This document shows positions 53,189 through 60,606 of a DNA stretch of 64,000 nucleotides, in pieces. Origin of the DNA: Acidobacteriaceae bacterium (GTDB taxonomy: Bacteria > Acidobacteriota > Terriglobia > Terriglobales > Acidobacteriaceae). The position numbers were made by a program, and so were the translations under genes. Below the pieces are notes generated by a model. It did not search any database and was not told the DNA's origin. It saw only the letters and a list, made by a program, of their open reading frames with translations. The stretch's first letter is position 1. The number at the start of each line of letters is the position of its first letter. The stretch spans positions 1 to 64,000 of the forward strand of contig JASHOQ010000003.1 of NCBI GenBank assembly GCA_030041045.1. Direction: 5' to 3'.

Positions 53189-54409
53189 TCATCCAAGGAT
53201 GAGCGAGGGGTCGGCGGAGAGTTCTGCGGGCGCGAACTCGCGCGCCAGCAGGCGCGGCCAGGCAGCGGCGGCAATCATGGCCGCATTGTCAGTGGAGAGC
53301 GCGGGCGTGGGAAATGAAACCTCAACGCCGCGCAGCCGCGCCTCTTCTCTGAAGCGCAGGCGCAGCTCCCGGTTCGCGGCCACGCCGCCAGTCACAAAAA
53401 TGCGCACTGCGCCCAATGATTCCGCAGCGGCGAAGGTCTTCTTGATCAGGTCGCCCACCAACGCATGCTGAAAACTGGCTGCAAGGTCGAGCGTTGCCTG
53501 CGAACAAAGGGCGAGCGCGGCTTCCCTTGTCCCGGGAGGCTTCACGATTCGTTGCTTCTCTTCGCCCTTCCGCGGGAACAGCCGCTCCATGCGCTCCTGC
53601 GCCTCGGCGCGCAATCCGCTCAACTCCACGTGGCGCAGCACTGCGGTCTTGATTCCGGAAAATGAAAAGAGAAAGCGCGGATCGAGAGGTGCGATCGGAG
53701 CGTTCTTCGCGCCTTTGGTGCGCGGAGTTTTTCCGGCAAGGTGCGCCTTGGTCTTTACCTGGGAGAACGCAAACGGCACCGCGTGGGGATTGCCGTAAAG
53801 CGCGAGGGCATCGATCCACGGGCCCCCCGGATAGCCCAGGCCGAGCAGCTTGGCCACTTTGTCGTAGGCCTCGCCGGCTGCGTCGTCCACGGTGCGCCCA
53901 ATCAGCCGGTAATGCCACGTTCCTTCTTCGGGCTGCGCCAATAACAGATGGGTGTGCCCGCCGGAGGCAACCAGCGCCAGGGCGGATCTGTCCTGTTCGG
54001 CGCCTTGATGCGCGGATTGCGCCTCACGTTCATGCAGCAGGACGGAGTGGATGTGCCCTTCGAGATGATTCACGGCGATGAGCGACAAGTTGTTGGCGAA
54101 ACCAAGCGCCTTGGCGTAGGTGATGCCGACGAGAAGAGCGCCGGCGAGGCCCGGACCGGCCGTCACTGCGATGGCATCGAGATCGGCGAGCGCAATCTCG
54201 GCCTGCGCGAGCGCCGCGCGTACCACCGGCACAATGGCGCGCAGATGCTCGCGGCTGGCCAGCTCCGGCACCACGCCGCCATAGCGCGCATGAGTGGCGA
54301 TCTGCGACGCAACCACCGAAGAGAGGGTGCGCGCGCCGCGCTCCACCACTGCCGCGGCGGTTTCGTCACAGGAAGTTTCAATGCCGAGAATGAGGCCCCG
54401 TGGGTCCAC
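53189..54409 (-). CDS. tsaD: tRNA N6-threonylcarbamoyladenosine synthase subunit TsaD
   Basis: A protein of 406 residues that transfers threonylcarbamoyl to A37 of ANN-decoding tRNAs together with TsaB and TsaE. The ASKHA fold shows G-I-E-T-S-C-D-E-T at 9-17, the metal-binding His115 and His119 (N-H-L-E-G-H), S-G-G-H-T-H and F-S-F-S-G-I-K-T. It is about 60 residues longer than E. coli TsaD because of inserts near 225-245 and 275-300. A GTG start at 54409 is weakly supported; it is divergent from the cytochrome gene by 77 bp. Confidence 0.96.
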   Translation of the reverse strand: MDPRGLILGIETSCDETAAAVVERGARTLSSVVASQIATHARYGGVVPELASREHLRAIVPVVRAALAQAEIALADLDAIAVTAGPGLAGALLVGITYAKALGFANNLSLIAVNHLEGHIHSVLLHEREAQSAHQGAEQDRSALALVASGGHTHLLLAQPEEGTWHYRLIGRTVDDAAGEAYDKVAKLLGLGYPGGPWIDALALYGNPHAVPFAFSQVKTKAHLAGKTPRTKGAKNAPIAPLDPRFLFSFSGIKTAVLRHVELSGLRAEAQERMERLFPRKGEEKQRIVKPPGTREAALALCSQATLDLAASFQHALVGDLIKKTFAAAESLGAVRIFVTGGVAANRELRLRFREEARLRGVEVSFPTPALSTDNAAMIAAAAWPRLLAREFAPAELSADPSLILG

Positions 54410-54486
54410 TCTTCTCAGTTTATCGTTGGCACAGATCGCGGCGCCTGACTTCGCGCCATGCCGTAACCTGTATCATCGAAAGTGAC

Positions 54487-54846
54487 ATGCACTTGCGCAG
54501 CGGTTTCGATCCTCTCTTTTTTCCCGTCTGCGTTTGGGCTCTCGGGCTTGCCGGCTGCCAATCCCTGCCGACTTCAAAACCCTCCTCCGAGTGGACCCCG
54601 CAGGAGGCGCGCGGCGCGGCCGTCTATCAACAGAAGTGCGCACGCTGCCACTATCCCACGAATTCGCACCCGCTTCACGGCCCCGGACTGCAGGCGATCA
54701 CGAAGGTCAAAGCCATGCCCTCCGGAGCACCGCCCACAGACGAGCGGCTCACCGCCGTCATTCTTCACGGCCGCGGCATGATGCCGGCCACGCCAGTTGA
54801 CGACCCGCAGCTCCAGGACCTGCTGGCATACCTGCACACTCTATGA
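54487..54846 (+). CDS. small cytochrome c lipoprotein
   Basis: A protein of 119 residues. A lipobox (L-G-L-A-G-C, Cys24) makes it a membrane-anchored periplasmic protein. Heme is bound at C-A-R-C-H (51-55), with Met98 or Met99 (H-G-R-G-M-M-P) as the sixth ligand. It is a class I mono-heme electron carrier. The ATG at 54487 is chosen because the signal starts there; the frame is open upstream to 54400. Its TGA overlaps the ATG of the next gene (ATGA), so both are translated together. Confidence 0.9.
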   Translation: MHLRSGFDPLFFPVCVWALGLAGCQSLPTSKPSSEWTPQEARGAAVYQQKCARCHYPTNSHPLHGPGLQAITKVKAMPSGAPPTDERLTAVILHGRGMMPATPVDDPQLQDLLAYLHTL

Positions 54847-55268
54847 ACGGCGAAAAGAGCAACGATCACTCCAGTGCACGGCGAGAACAAACGCAGACCC
54901 AATCTGAAAGCTCCGGCGCTCCCCAACCCTCCGTTCCGAGGCAACGCCTGCCGCTCCCCGGGCTCGCCGCCATCGCGCTTTATCTTCTGCTGCTGGCAGG
55001 AACCATCATTCTCGGCGTAGTTGCCGGAGGGCACTATCCGCCCATCTACCTCGTCTTTTCCGCATTGTTCATCGCCGCAAGCGCAGGTCTGCTCATGCTC
55101 TTTCGCTGGGCGTGGTCGCTGGCTCTCGCTGCCGTGGTCTTGCTCACAGCTTACAATTTCTGGGTCTTTGCCAAACTGCACATCACGGCCGCCCTGGTTC
55201 AAGGCGCGCTGAATCTGATCTTTTTTCTTTACCTCATCCGCACTGAGGTGCGCTCCAAGCTGCGTTGA
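54843..55268 (+). CDS. small multi-pass membrane protein
   Basis: A protein of 141 residues. A polar, Gln/Ser-rich N-terminus (about 35 residues) is followed by four membrane segments. No conserved catalytic residues are recognised. It is translationally coupled by ATGA overlap to the cytochrome c gene, so it may be its membrane partner. Unrecognised family. Confidence 0.78.
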   Translation: MNGEKSNDHSSARREQTQTQSESSGAPQPSVPRQRLPLPGLAAIALYLLLLAGTIILGVVAGGHYPPIYLVFSALFIAASAGLLMLFRWAWSLALAAVVLLTAYNFWVFAKLHITAALVQGALNLIFFLYLIRTEVRSKLR

Positions 55269-55285
55269 GCGCTGGGGCGCGCGCG

Positions 55286-55323
55286 GCGAAACGTGCGGGC
55301 GAAACGTGCGGGCGAAACGTGCG
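55286..55323. repeat. three tandem copies of a 13-bp unit
   Basis: GCGAAACGTGCGG is repeated three times directly (last copy one base different) just after the stop of the 141-aa gene. Confidence 0.85.
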
Positions 55324-55362
55324 TTCAAGGAGTTCAACTTCGCCGCGGCTTTCTGACCGAGC

Positions 55363-55755
55363 TCAGATGTTGCTGCTTCTCGACGGCCGCGACCAGAAAT
55401 GCTCCTGCTCTTCGCTCGTGGTTTCCGCGTCGGGGGGCAATGCGGCGTCGTCCGGCGGCACCACCGAGTACCGCCCGACCACGCGCTCCCGGCTCCGATC
55501 GCGCCCGTCCTCCCATGTAAACAGGCTTACCAGCGCTGCGAGAAATGTCCACACCAGAAAGAGAGCGCCGATCACCATCAACGCCAGTCCACCCAGCACG
55601 CCGGCTCCGGTGGTGGTCATGTCGATGTGGAGCACCGATCCGGAAAAGGGATAAGCGGCGCTGAAGCCCGTGGTTCCGTGGCAGTAGCCGATAATCAGGG
55701 CCAAACCCGCACCCAGAAAAACCACGGCGGCAATGAACGGACGGTCTACCCTCAT
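55363..55755 (-). CDS. two- to three-TM membrane protein
   Basis: A protein of 130 residues. AAAGGAG stands six bases before the ATG. Membrane segments lie at about 8-25 and 52-80, and a charged, Asp/Glu/Ser-rich tail ends the protein. No family is recognised. It is convergent with the 141-aa gene and divergent from lipA. Confidence 0.75.
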   Translation of the reverse strand: MRVDRPFIAAVVFLGAGLALIIGYCHGTTGFSAAYPFSGSVLHIDMTTTGAGVLGGLALMVIGALFLVWTFLAALVSLFTWEDGRDRSRERVVGRYSVVPPDDAALPPDAETTSEEQEHFWSRPSRSSNI

Positions 55756-55959
55756 GGGAATCTCCTTTCACTTGCGTCGGGGGCGTCTCGAGCGCCCGCA
55801 CCGCTCCCGCCCGCGCCGACAATGCGGCTTAGCCAGAAAGATGCGTGTTTCCCCGAAATGGTTTTGACCCCAATGCTCGGAAATCCCGCGCTCGCGCGCC
55901 ATGCTCCCGCTGCGCCCGGGTACCTCTGCCGCTACAATGATTTAGATGATGGGATTCAG

Positions 55960-56865
55960 ATGATGGAGCTGGTCCAGATCGAGCCTGCCCGCCGCGTGGC
56001 CGCACCCAAGCCGGAGTGGCTCAAGGCGCGTGCACCCATGGGCGAGAACTACCACGCGCTCAAGCGCCTGGCCCGCTCGCTTTCGCTCCACACCGTTTGC
56101 GAGAGCGCGCACTGCCCCAACATTGGCGAGTGCTGGCATCATAAGACTGCCACCTTCATGATGCTCGGCAACCTGTGCACCCGCCGCTGCGGCTTTTGCG
56201 CCGTGCCCAAGGGTCGTCCCGAGGCTATCGACTTCGACGAGCCGCGGAGGGTTGCGCGGGCCGTAGCTCAGTTAGGGCTGCTCCACGCAGTGGTCACCAG
56301 CGTCAACCGCGACGACGACAACCTGGGTGGCGCGCGCGCCTTCGCCATGGTGATCGAGGAAATCCGCCGCCAGGCCCCCGGCTGCCGCGTGGAAGTCCTC
56401 ATTCCCGATTTTCAAGGCATGCGTGAGGCTATCCGGATCGTCGTCGAGGCGCGCCCCGAGATCCTCAATCACAATACCGAGACCGTTCCGCGCCTCTACC
56501 GCGTCGTCCGCTCCGGCGCGCGTTATGAGCGTTCTTTGGAGTTGTTGCGCTTCGCCAAGGAATTGCGGCCTGCGGGGCTGACGAAATCCGGCGTCATGGT
56601 CGGCCTGGGTGAAGAGACGCGCGAGCTCCTCGACGTCTTCCGCGATCTTGCCTCGGTTGGTTGCGACGTCCTGACGATTGGACAATATCTGCGGCCTTCC
56701 CGCGACCACCTGCCCATCGCCCGCCTTTACACGCCTGCAGAGTTCGCCGACCTCAAGCGCGAAGCCCTAAACATGGGCTTCCGTCACGTCGAATCCGGCC
56801 CGCTGGTGCGCTCGAGTTACCACGCGCACGAGCAGGCCGCTTCCGCCGTGGCCGAAGTCGCATGA
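55960..56865 (+). CDS. lipA: lipoyl synthase
   Basis: A protein of 301 residues (normal range) that inserts two sulfur atoms into octanoyl chains of lipoyl-dependent enzymes. The auxiliary cluster motif is Cys47, Cys52, Cys58 (C-x4-C-x5-C), the radical SAM motif Cys73, Cys77, Cys80 (C-T-R-R-C-G-F-C), and the terminal R-S-S-Y is present. The start is at 55960 or the next Met; the frame is open far upstream but without similarity. Frr follows after 78 bp on the same strand. No lipB was seen in the window. Confidence 0.96.
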   Translation: MMELVQIEPARRVAAPKPEWLKARAPMGENYHALKRLARSLSLHTVCESAHCPNIGECWHHKTATFMMLGNLCTRRCGFCAVPKGRPEAIDFDEPRRVARAVAQLGLLHAVVTSVNRDDDNLGGARAFAMVIEEIRRQAPGCRVEVLIPDFQGMREAIRIVVEARPEILNHNTETVPRLYRVVRSGARYERSLELLRFAKELRPAGLTKSGVMVGLGEETRELLDVFRDLASVGCDVLTIGQYLRPSRDHLPIARLYTPAEFADLKREALNMGFRHVESGPLVRSSYHAHEQAASAVAEVA

Positions 56866-56943
56866 CGCACCGCCTTCGCATCCCCGCGCAGGCTGTAGAA
56901 TAGCCCTTGGCGTTTTGCCCTTTTTCACCAAGGAAGAAAACCC

Positions 56944-57528
56944 ATGGCATCCTTCATGGACGGCAACCCGGCACTCAAAGGACTCGCAAGCGACCTGAAG
57001 CGGCGCATGGATCAGTCGGTCGCCGATTTCCAGGCCAATCTGGCCTCCACGCGCACCGGCCGCGCCAGCGTGCACATGCTTGACCAGGTCAAGGTGGACT
57101 ACTACGGCACGCACACGCCCATCACCCAGCTTGCCCAGGTGTCCACGCCCGAGCCTCAGCTCATCCTCATCGCGCCCTGGGACCCAACCATCCTCAAAGA
57201 AGTGGAGAAGGCCATCCAGGCCTCCGACCTCGGATTCAATCCCATCTCCGACGGCAAAGTGGTCCGCGTTCCCGTTCCACCCATGACCGAGGAGCGGCGG
57301 CGCGAGGTCTGCAAGCACCTGAACAAGGTCCTCGAGGAGCACCGGACAGCGGTGCGCAATGTGCGCCGCGACGGCAACGAGGCCCTCAAGAAGCTGACCA
57401 AGGAGAAGAAGATCAGCGAGGACGACGAAAAGCGCGCCATGGACGAGGTGCAGAAGATTACCGACGCCGAAATCCGCCGCATGGAGGAGCTCTCCCATAA
57501 GAAGGAAGCTGAAGTGATGCAGGTGTGA
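56944..57528 (+). CDS. frr: ribosome recycling factor
   Basis: A protein of 194 residues that splits the post-termination ribosome with EF-G. The family landmarks are S-T-R-T-G-R-A-S-V-H-M-L-D near residue 34, V-P-V-P-P-M-T-E-E-R-R at about 110-120, and a Lys/Glu-rich three-helix bundle. AAGGAAG precedes the ATG. It is about 10 residues longer at the N-terminus than E. coli RRF. The usual pyrH/tsf neighbours are missing here. Confidence 0.97.
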   Translation: MASFMDGNPALKGLASDLKRRMDQSVADFQANLASTRTGRASVHMLDQVKVDYYGTHTPITQLAQVSTPEPQLILIAPWDPTILKEVEKAIQASDLGFNPISDGKVVRVPVPPMTEERRREVCKHLNKVLEEHRTAVRNVRRDGNEALKKLTKEKKISEDDEKRAMDEVQKITDAEIRRMEELSHKKEAEVMQV

Positions 57529-57634
57529 GGGGGCTTATTTCCTGGATCGCCCCCCCGCTTCGGGCACGCCGCCATCCACATCTTCCCGGGCCCAAAGGCA
57601 CCTGCGCTGCTGCCAGCAGCGCGCTCTTCCGCGG

Positions 57635-58663
57635 CTACCCGGCTGCCAGCCGCCTGCGATACGCATCCAGGCTCATCCGCACCGCCATAGACGCCAGCTG
57701 CAGGAAAACAATCGCCGCAATCACCGCGAAACCGCGATAGGTCCACAGGTTGATTTGCGCCAGCGTAGCCGCGTGGGCCAGGTCCGCCGGATCCTTGAGC
57801 ACGATGAGCACGCGCGCCGGGGCTGCCAGCACCACCATGAGCGGTACAAGCCCCAGGGCCTGCTCCACCAGGCGGCGTGCCGGGTGCGGTCCCTGCCACC
57901 GTTCCTGCAATAGATCGACGGTATGCCAGGCCAGCTCTCCCGCGTTCAGGAGCACGATGCACCAATAGAATGTCCACCATACGGCGGCCAGCTTGAAGGG
58001 CGAGAGGGTTAAAACAACCACTCCCGGGCCCATGAGCAGAACCGGATAGTGGGGCACCAGAAGCATCCACACCAGGACAAGCCAGCCGAAGATGACTTCG
58101 ATTACCGCTTGCGCGTAAGTCTTTGGTTTCTTTCGCCCCTGGGGACGCGAATCGAAAGGCGATGCCACGGCCTGCGGCCAGTGGTTGCCCATGGCCGCGC
58201 CTTGAGCGAACTTCTCCGGAATCTTCACGCGGCTTCGTTCCAGAACCACAAAGACGAGTGTGACAACTGCCGCGTTGATGAAGAGAATCCACAGCAGCTG
58301 CAACGCCGCTCCCACCCACGCGTCGCCGCCCCGCCCGTTGGCAACAATCTCCACAGTTTTCGCAATGGCAAAGATCGCCGCACACCATCCCAGGGCAAGG
58401 CGCAACACATACCGGTAAATCGGAAACAGCGCTGGCCCAATGAGATACGGCTGCGGCTGGTACCGTGCCGCCATCTGCAGCGGCGACCCCATCTGTTTCA
58501 GCCACGCCTCGATCTCCGCGTTTGTCAGTTTGCGGCCCAGCTCCGCTTCTCTGTCCTCGAGCTGCGACTCCAGGTTCGCCCGCAGCTCAGCGATAATGTC
58601 GTCCTGCCTTTTCCAGCGCAGGTGCCTTCGTACTGCTTGCAAATACCGCTCCAGAAGCTCCAT
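57635..58663 (-). CDS. HAAS-type membrane protein controlled by PadR
   Basis: A protein of 342 residues. The ATG at 58663 is the correct start; the frame is open upstream through the PadR gene in another phase. The N-terminal 60 residues form a HAAS-like domain (Y-L-Q-A-V-R-R-H-L and D-D-I-I-A-E-L-R-A-N-L), followed by six or so membrane segments. Such genes regularly follow padR in one operon, as here (17 bp between). A signalling or transport-adjusting role is proposed for the family; the function is not known. Confidence 0.82.
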   Translation of the reverse strand: MELLERYLQAVRRHLRWKRQDDIIAELRANLESQLEDREAELGRKLTNAEIEAWLKQMGSPLQMAARYQPQPYLIGPALFPIYRYVLRLALGWCAAIFAIAKTVEIVANGRGGDAWVGAALQLLWILFINAAVVTLVFVVLERSRVKIPEKFAQGAAMGNHWPQAVASPFDSRPQGRKKPKTYAQAVIEVIFGWLVLVWMLLVPHYPVLLMGPGVVVLTLSPFKLAAVWWTFYWCIVLLNAGELAWHTVDLLQERWQGPHPARRLVEQALGLVPLMVVLAAPARVLIVLKDPADLAHAATLAQINLWTYRGFAVIAAIVFLQLASMAVRMSLDAYRRRLAAG

Positions 58664-58680
58664 AACCGTCGTTTTACCTC

Positions 58681-59007
58681 TCACAGAATCTTGTAGATGG
58701 CCTGGTTGATCTGGTTCCATTCCTCGATCAGCCGGGTGAACACGTCCTCGCCCTCGGGCGAAAGCCGGTAAAACCGCTTGTTGCGCTTGTCTTCTTCGCG
58801 CCATTCGCTCGTCAGCAGCCCCTGCGACTCCAGCCGCCGCAACAACGGGTAAAGCGTGCTCTCGTCCATCTCCATTCCCCGGAGAGCGAGCTCCTTGCGC
58901 AGCGTGTAGCCGTAGTGCTCCTGGCGCAGTTGTCCCAAGACGGCCAGCGTCAGGCAGCCCCGTCGCAACTCCAGGCGCAGGTTTTCGAATAAGTTCTCGG
59001 AGTCCAT
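58681..59007 (-). CDS. PadR family transcriptional regulator
   Basis: A protein of 108 residues, the common PadR length. The winged helix has L-A-V-L-G-Q-L-R-Q-E-H-Y-G-Y, E-S-T-L-Y-P-L-L-R-R-L-E-S-Q-G-L-L and K-R-F-Y-R-L-S-P-E-G. The ATG at 59007 is favoured over two upstream Met codons because those overlap the promoter and operator. A 21-bp palindrome lies between its -35 and -10 boxes, so it should repress its own operon with the HAAS gene. Confidence 0.92.
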   Translation of the reverse strand: MDSENLFENLRLELRRGCLTLAVLGQLRQEHYGYTLRKELALRGMEMDESTLYPLLRRLESQGLLTSEWREEDKRNKRFYRLSPEGEDVFTRLIEEWNQINQAIYKIL

Positions 59008-59036
59008 TCCGCTGTACCCCATACACTGTACTAGAT

Positions 59037-59057
59037 ACACTGTATATTATACAGTGT
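59037..59057. promoter_or_regulatory. PadR operator, perfect palindrome
   Basis: The arms ACACTGTATA and TATACAGTGT pair perfectly around one central base. A further half site, TACACTGTA, is at 59022-59030. This is the ATGT/ACAT-type dyad expected of PadR regulators. Confidence 0.8.
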
Positions 59058-59067
59058 GTGTTGTCAA
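59039..59067 (-). promoter_or_regulatory. promoter of the padR operon
   Basis: On the minus strand TTGACA (59062-59067), a 17-bp spacer and TACAGT (59039-59044). The palindromic operator covers the spacer, so a bound repressor would exclude RNA polymerase. Confidence 0.6.
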
Positions 59068-59159
59068 GTATTTTCTTCGCGATTTCTTGCGTGCGCGGTC
59101 GCGCAGGTTATCACGCAGAAACAAATAGATTTGTGATTGGATTGCCGATGGCAGGGCGG

Positions 59160-60335
59160 CTACCGCTTCGCTCGCTTGTAGAACGGGATGGGTACCTGCC
59201 TGGCTCGCACGGGGTTGCCGCGCACGTCCACCAGTACGTCCGCGCCCGATGCGGCGACCGGTGCCGGCACCAGCGCCAGGGCGATATTGGCTTTCAAGAA
59301 CGGCGCCGGCGATCCGGAGGCAATGGTGCCCATGCGGTCACCGTCCGCGGACAATACGAAGTACCCGTCGCGCGCAATGCCGCGCTCTGTCATCTCCAGG
59401 CCGACGACCTTGCGCTTGGGCCCGCCCGCAGCCTGCACCGCCAGCAACGCATCGCGTCCGATAAAAGGTCCTTTGTCCAGTTTGAGCCAGCGCGTCAGCC
59501 CGGCCTCAAAGACATTGATTTCCTCGGAGATCTCGTGCCCGTAAAGGCTCATCCCCGCTTCGAGGCGCAGCGTGTTGCGCGCGCCCAGCCCGCAGGGACG
59601 GATGCCGAACTCTGCGCCCGCTTCGAGCAGCGCCTCCCACATCTTTACCGTGGTGGCTTCGTCGCTGGGCGTGTAGACTTCAAAGCCGTCCTCGCCGGAG
59701 TAACCCGTCCGCGCAATGAGCACGTTCGCAATCCCGGCCACCGTTCCCCACGTGAACCAGTAATTTCTGATCGCGCCCAGATCAACCTTGGTCAGCTTCT
59801 TCAGCGTCTCCAGCGCCCGCGGCCCCTGCAGCGCAAGCTGCGAGTAGTATCCCGAGTAGTCGCTGATGTGGATCGACGGAAACCCGCCCGCCTGCTTGCG
59901 GATCCAAGCAAAGTCAGAGTCCTTCGTCCCCGCGTTCACCACCAGCAGGTAATCGTTCGCACCCAGCCGGTGAACCAGGATGTCGTCTACAAACGTGCCC
60001 TCGGGTGTGAGCAGTGCGGAGTAGTGCGCCTGCCCGTCGGCCAGCTTGGCGGCGTCGTTCATGGTGATGTGCTGCACGGCGGCCAGCGCGCCGGGCCCGC
60101 GAAACTGAATCTCACCCATGTGGCTCACGTCGAACAGGCCCACGCCGGTCCGCACGGCCAGGTGCTCGGCGATGAGGCCTCCGCCTGGGCATGGGTATTC
60201 GACCGGCATATCCCATCCGTTGAAGTCCACCATCTTTGCCTTCAGCGCGCGGTGCGTGGCGTTAAGCGCGGTCTTTTTGAGTGGCGCCGGAGCAAAAGCG
60301 AGCGCGGCGGAGGCGGGAGCAGCGGGTGTTGTCAT
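59160..60335 (-). CDS. gcvT: aminomethyltransferase (glycine cleavage T protein)
   Basis: A protein of 391 residues that releases ammonia from the aminomethyl-lipoyl H protein and forms methylene-tetrahydrofolate. It starts at the ATG at 60335, with AAGGGG six bases upstream; a TTG five codons earlier is less likely. Landmarks are F-N-G-W-D-M-P-V-E-Y, the folate-binding G-L-F-D-V-S-H-M-G-E, Y-S-A-L-L-T-P-E-G-T-F-V-D-D, and G-L-G-A-R-N-T-L-R-L-E-A-G-M. The N-terminal Ala/Pro-rich stretch of about 25 residues is extra. No gcvH or gcvP was seen in the window. Confidence 0.95.
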   Translation of the reverse strand: MTTPAAPASAALAFAPAPLKKTALNATHRALKAKMVDFNGWDMPVEYPCPGGGLIAEHLAVRTGVGLFDVSHMGEIQFRGPGALAAVQHITMNDAAKLADGQAHYSALLTPEGTFVDDILVHRLGANDYLLVVNAGTKDSDFAWIRKQAGGFPSIHISDYSGYYSQLALQGPRALETLKKLTKVDLGAIRNYWFTWGTVAGIANVLIARTGYSGEDGFEVYTPSDEATTVKMWEALLEAGAEFGIRPCGLGARNTLRLEAGMSLYGHEISEEINVFEAGLTRWLKLDKGPFIGRDALLAVQAAGGPKRKVVGLEMTERGIARDGYFVLSADGDRMGTIASGSPAPFLKANIALALVPAPVAASGADVLVDVRGNPVRARQVPIPFYKRAKR

Positions 60336-60362
60336 GGAAAACCCCTTCAACCCTGTATCTTA

Positions 60363-60542
60363 ATGGAACGTGTGAACACCGTTCGCGGCATGGTGATGGT
60401 TTTGGCCGCGGCCCTGGCCGTCTGGAAGGGCTGGCAGTTGCACTCCGGCCGCACAGCCCTGCTTGCTTACGGCCTGGCCGCGCTAGCGCTGGCGCTCGCC
60501 ATCTGGCACTTTACCCGCAAGCCGGCGCGGCCGCGCATCTGA
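60363..60542 (+). CDS. small two-TM membrane protein, 59 aa
   Basis: The frame MERVNTVRGM leads to two hydrophobic segments (V-L-A-A-A-L-A-V-W and L-L-A-Y-G-L-A-A-L-A-L-A-L-A) and a basic tail ending P-A-R-P-R-I. It is divergent from gcvT by 27 bp and followed by the DUF2339 promoter. It has no clear ribosome site. Function unknown. Confidence 0.6.
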   Translation: MERVNTVRGMVMVLAAALAVWKGWQLHSGRTALLAYGLAALALALAIWHFTRKPARPRI

Positions 60543-60562
60543 TTCCTATCCCTTCCCTTTCC

Positions 60563-60590
60563 TTGCCGGCAGAGCTGGGCAGGCTATAAT
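60563..60590 (+). promoter_or_regulatory. promoter of the DUF2339/DUF3999 operon
   Basis: TTGCCG (60563-60568), a 16-bp spacer and a perfect TATAAT (60585-60590). The -10 box overlaps the first ATG of the open frame at 60589, which shows that the true start is further down, at 60607. Confidence 0.6.
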
Positions 60591-60606
60591 GCCGCCATCT
60601 TCCGCA

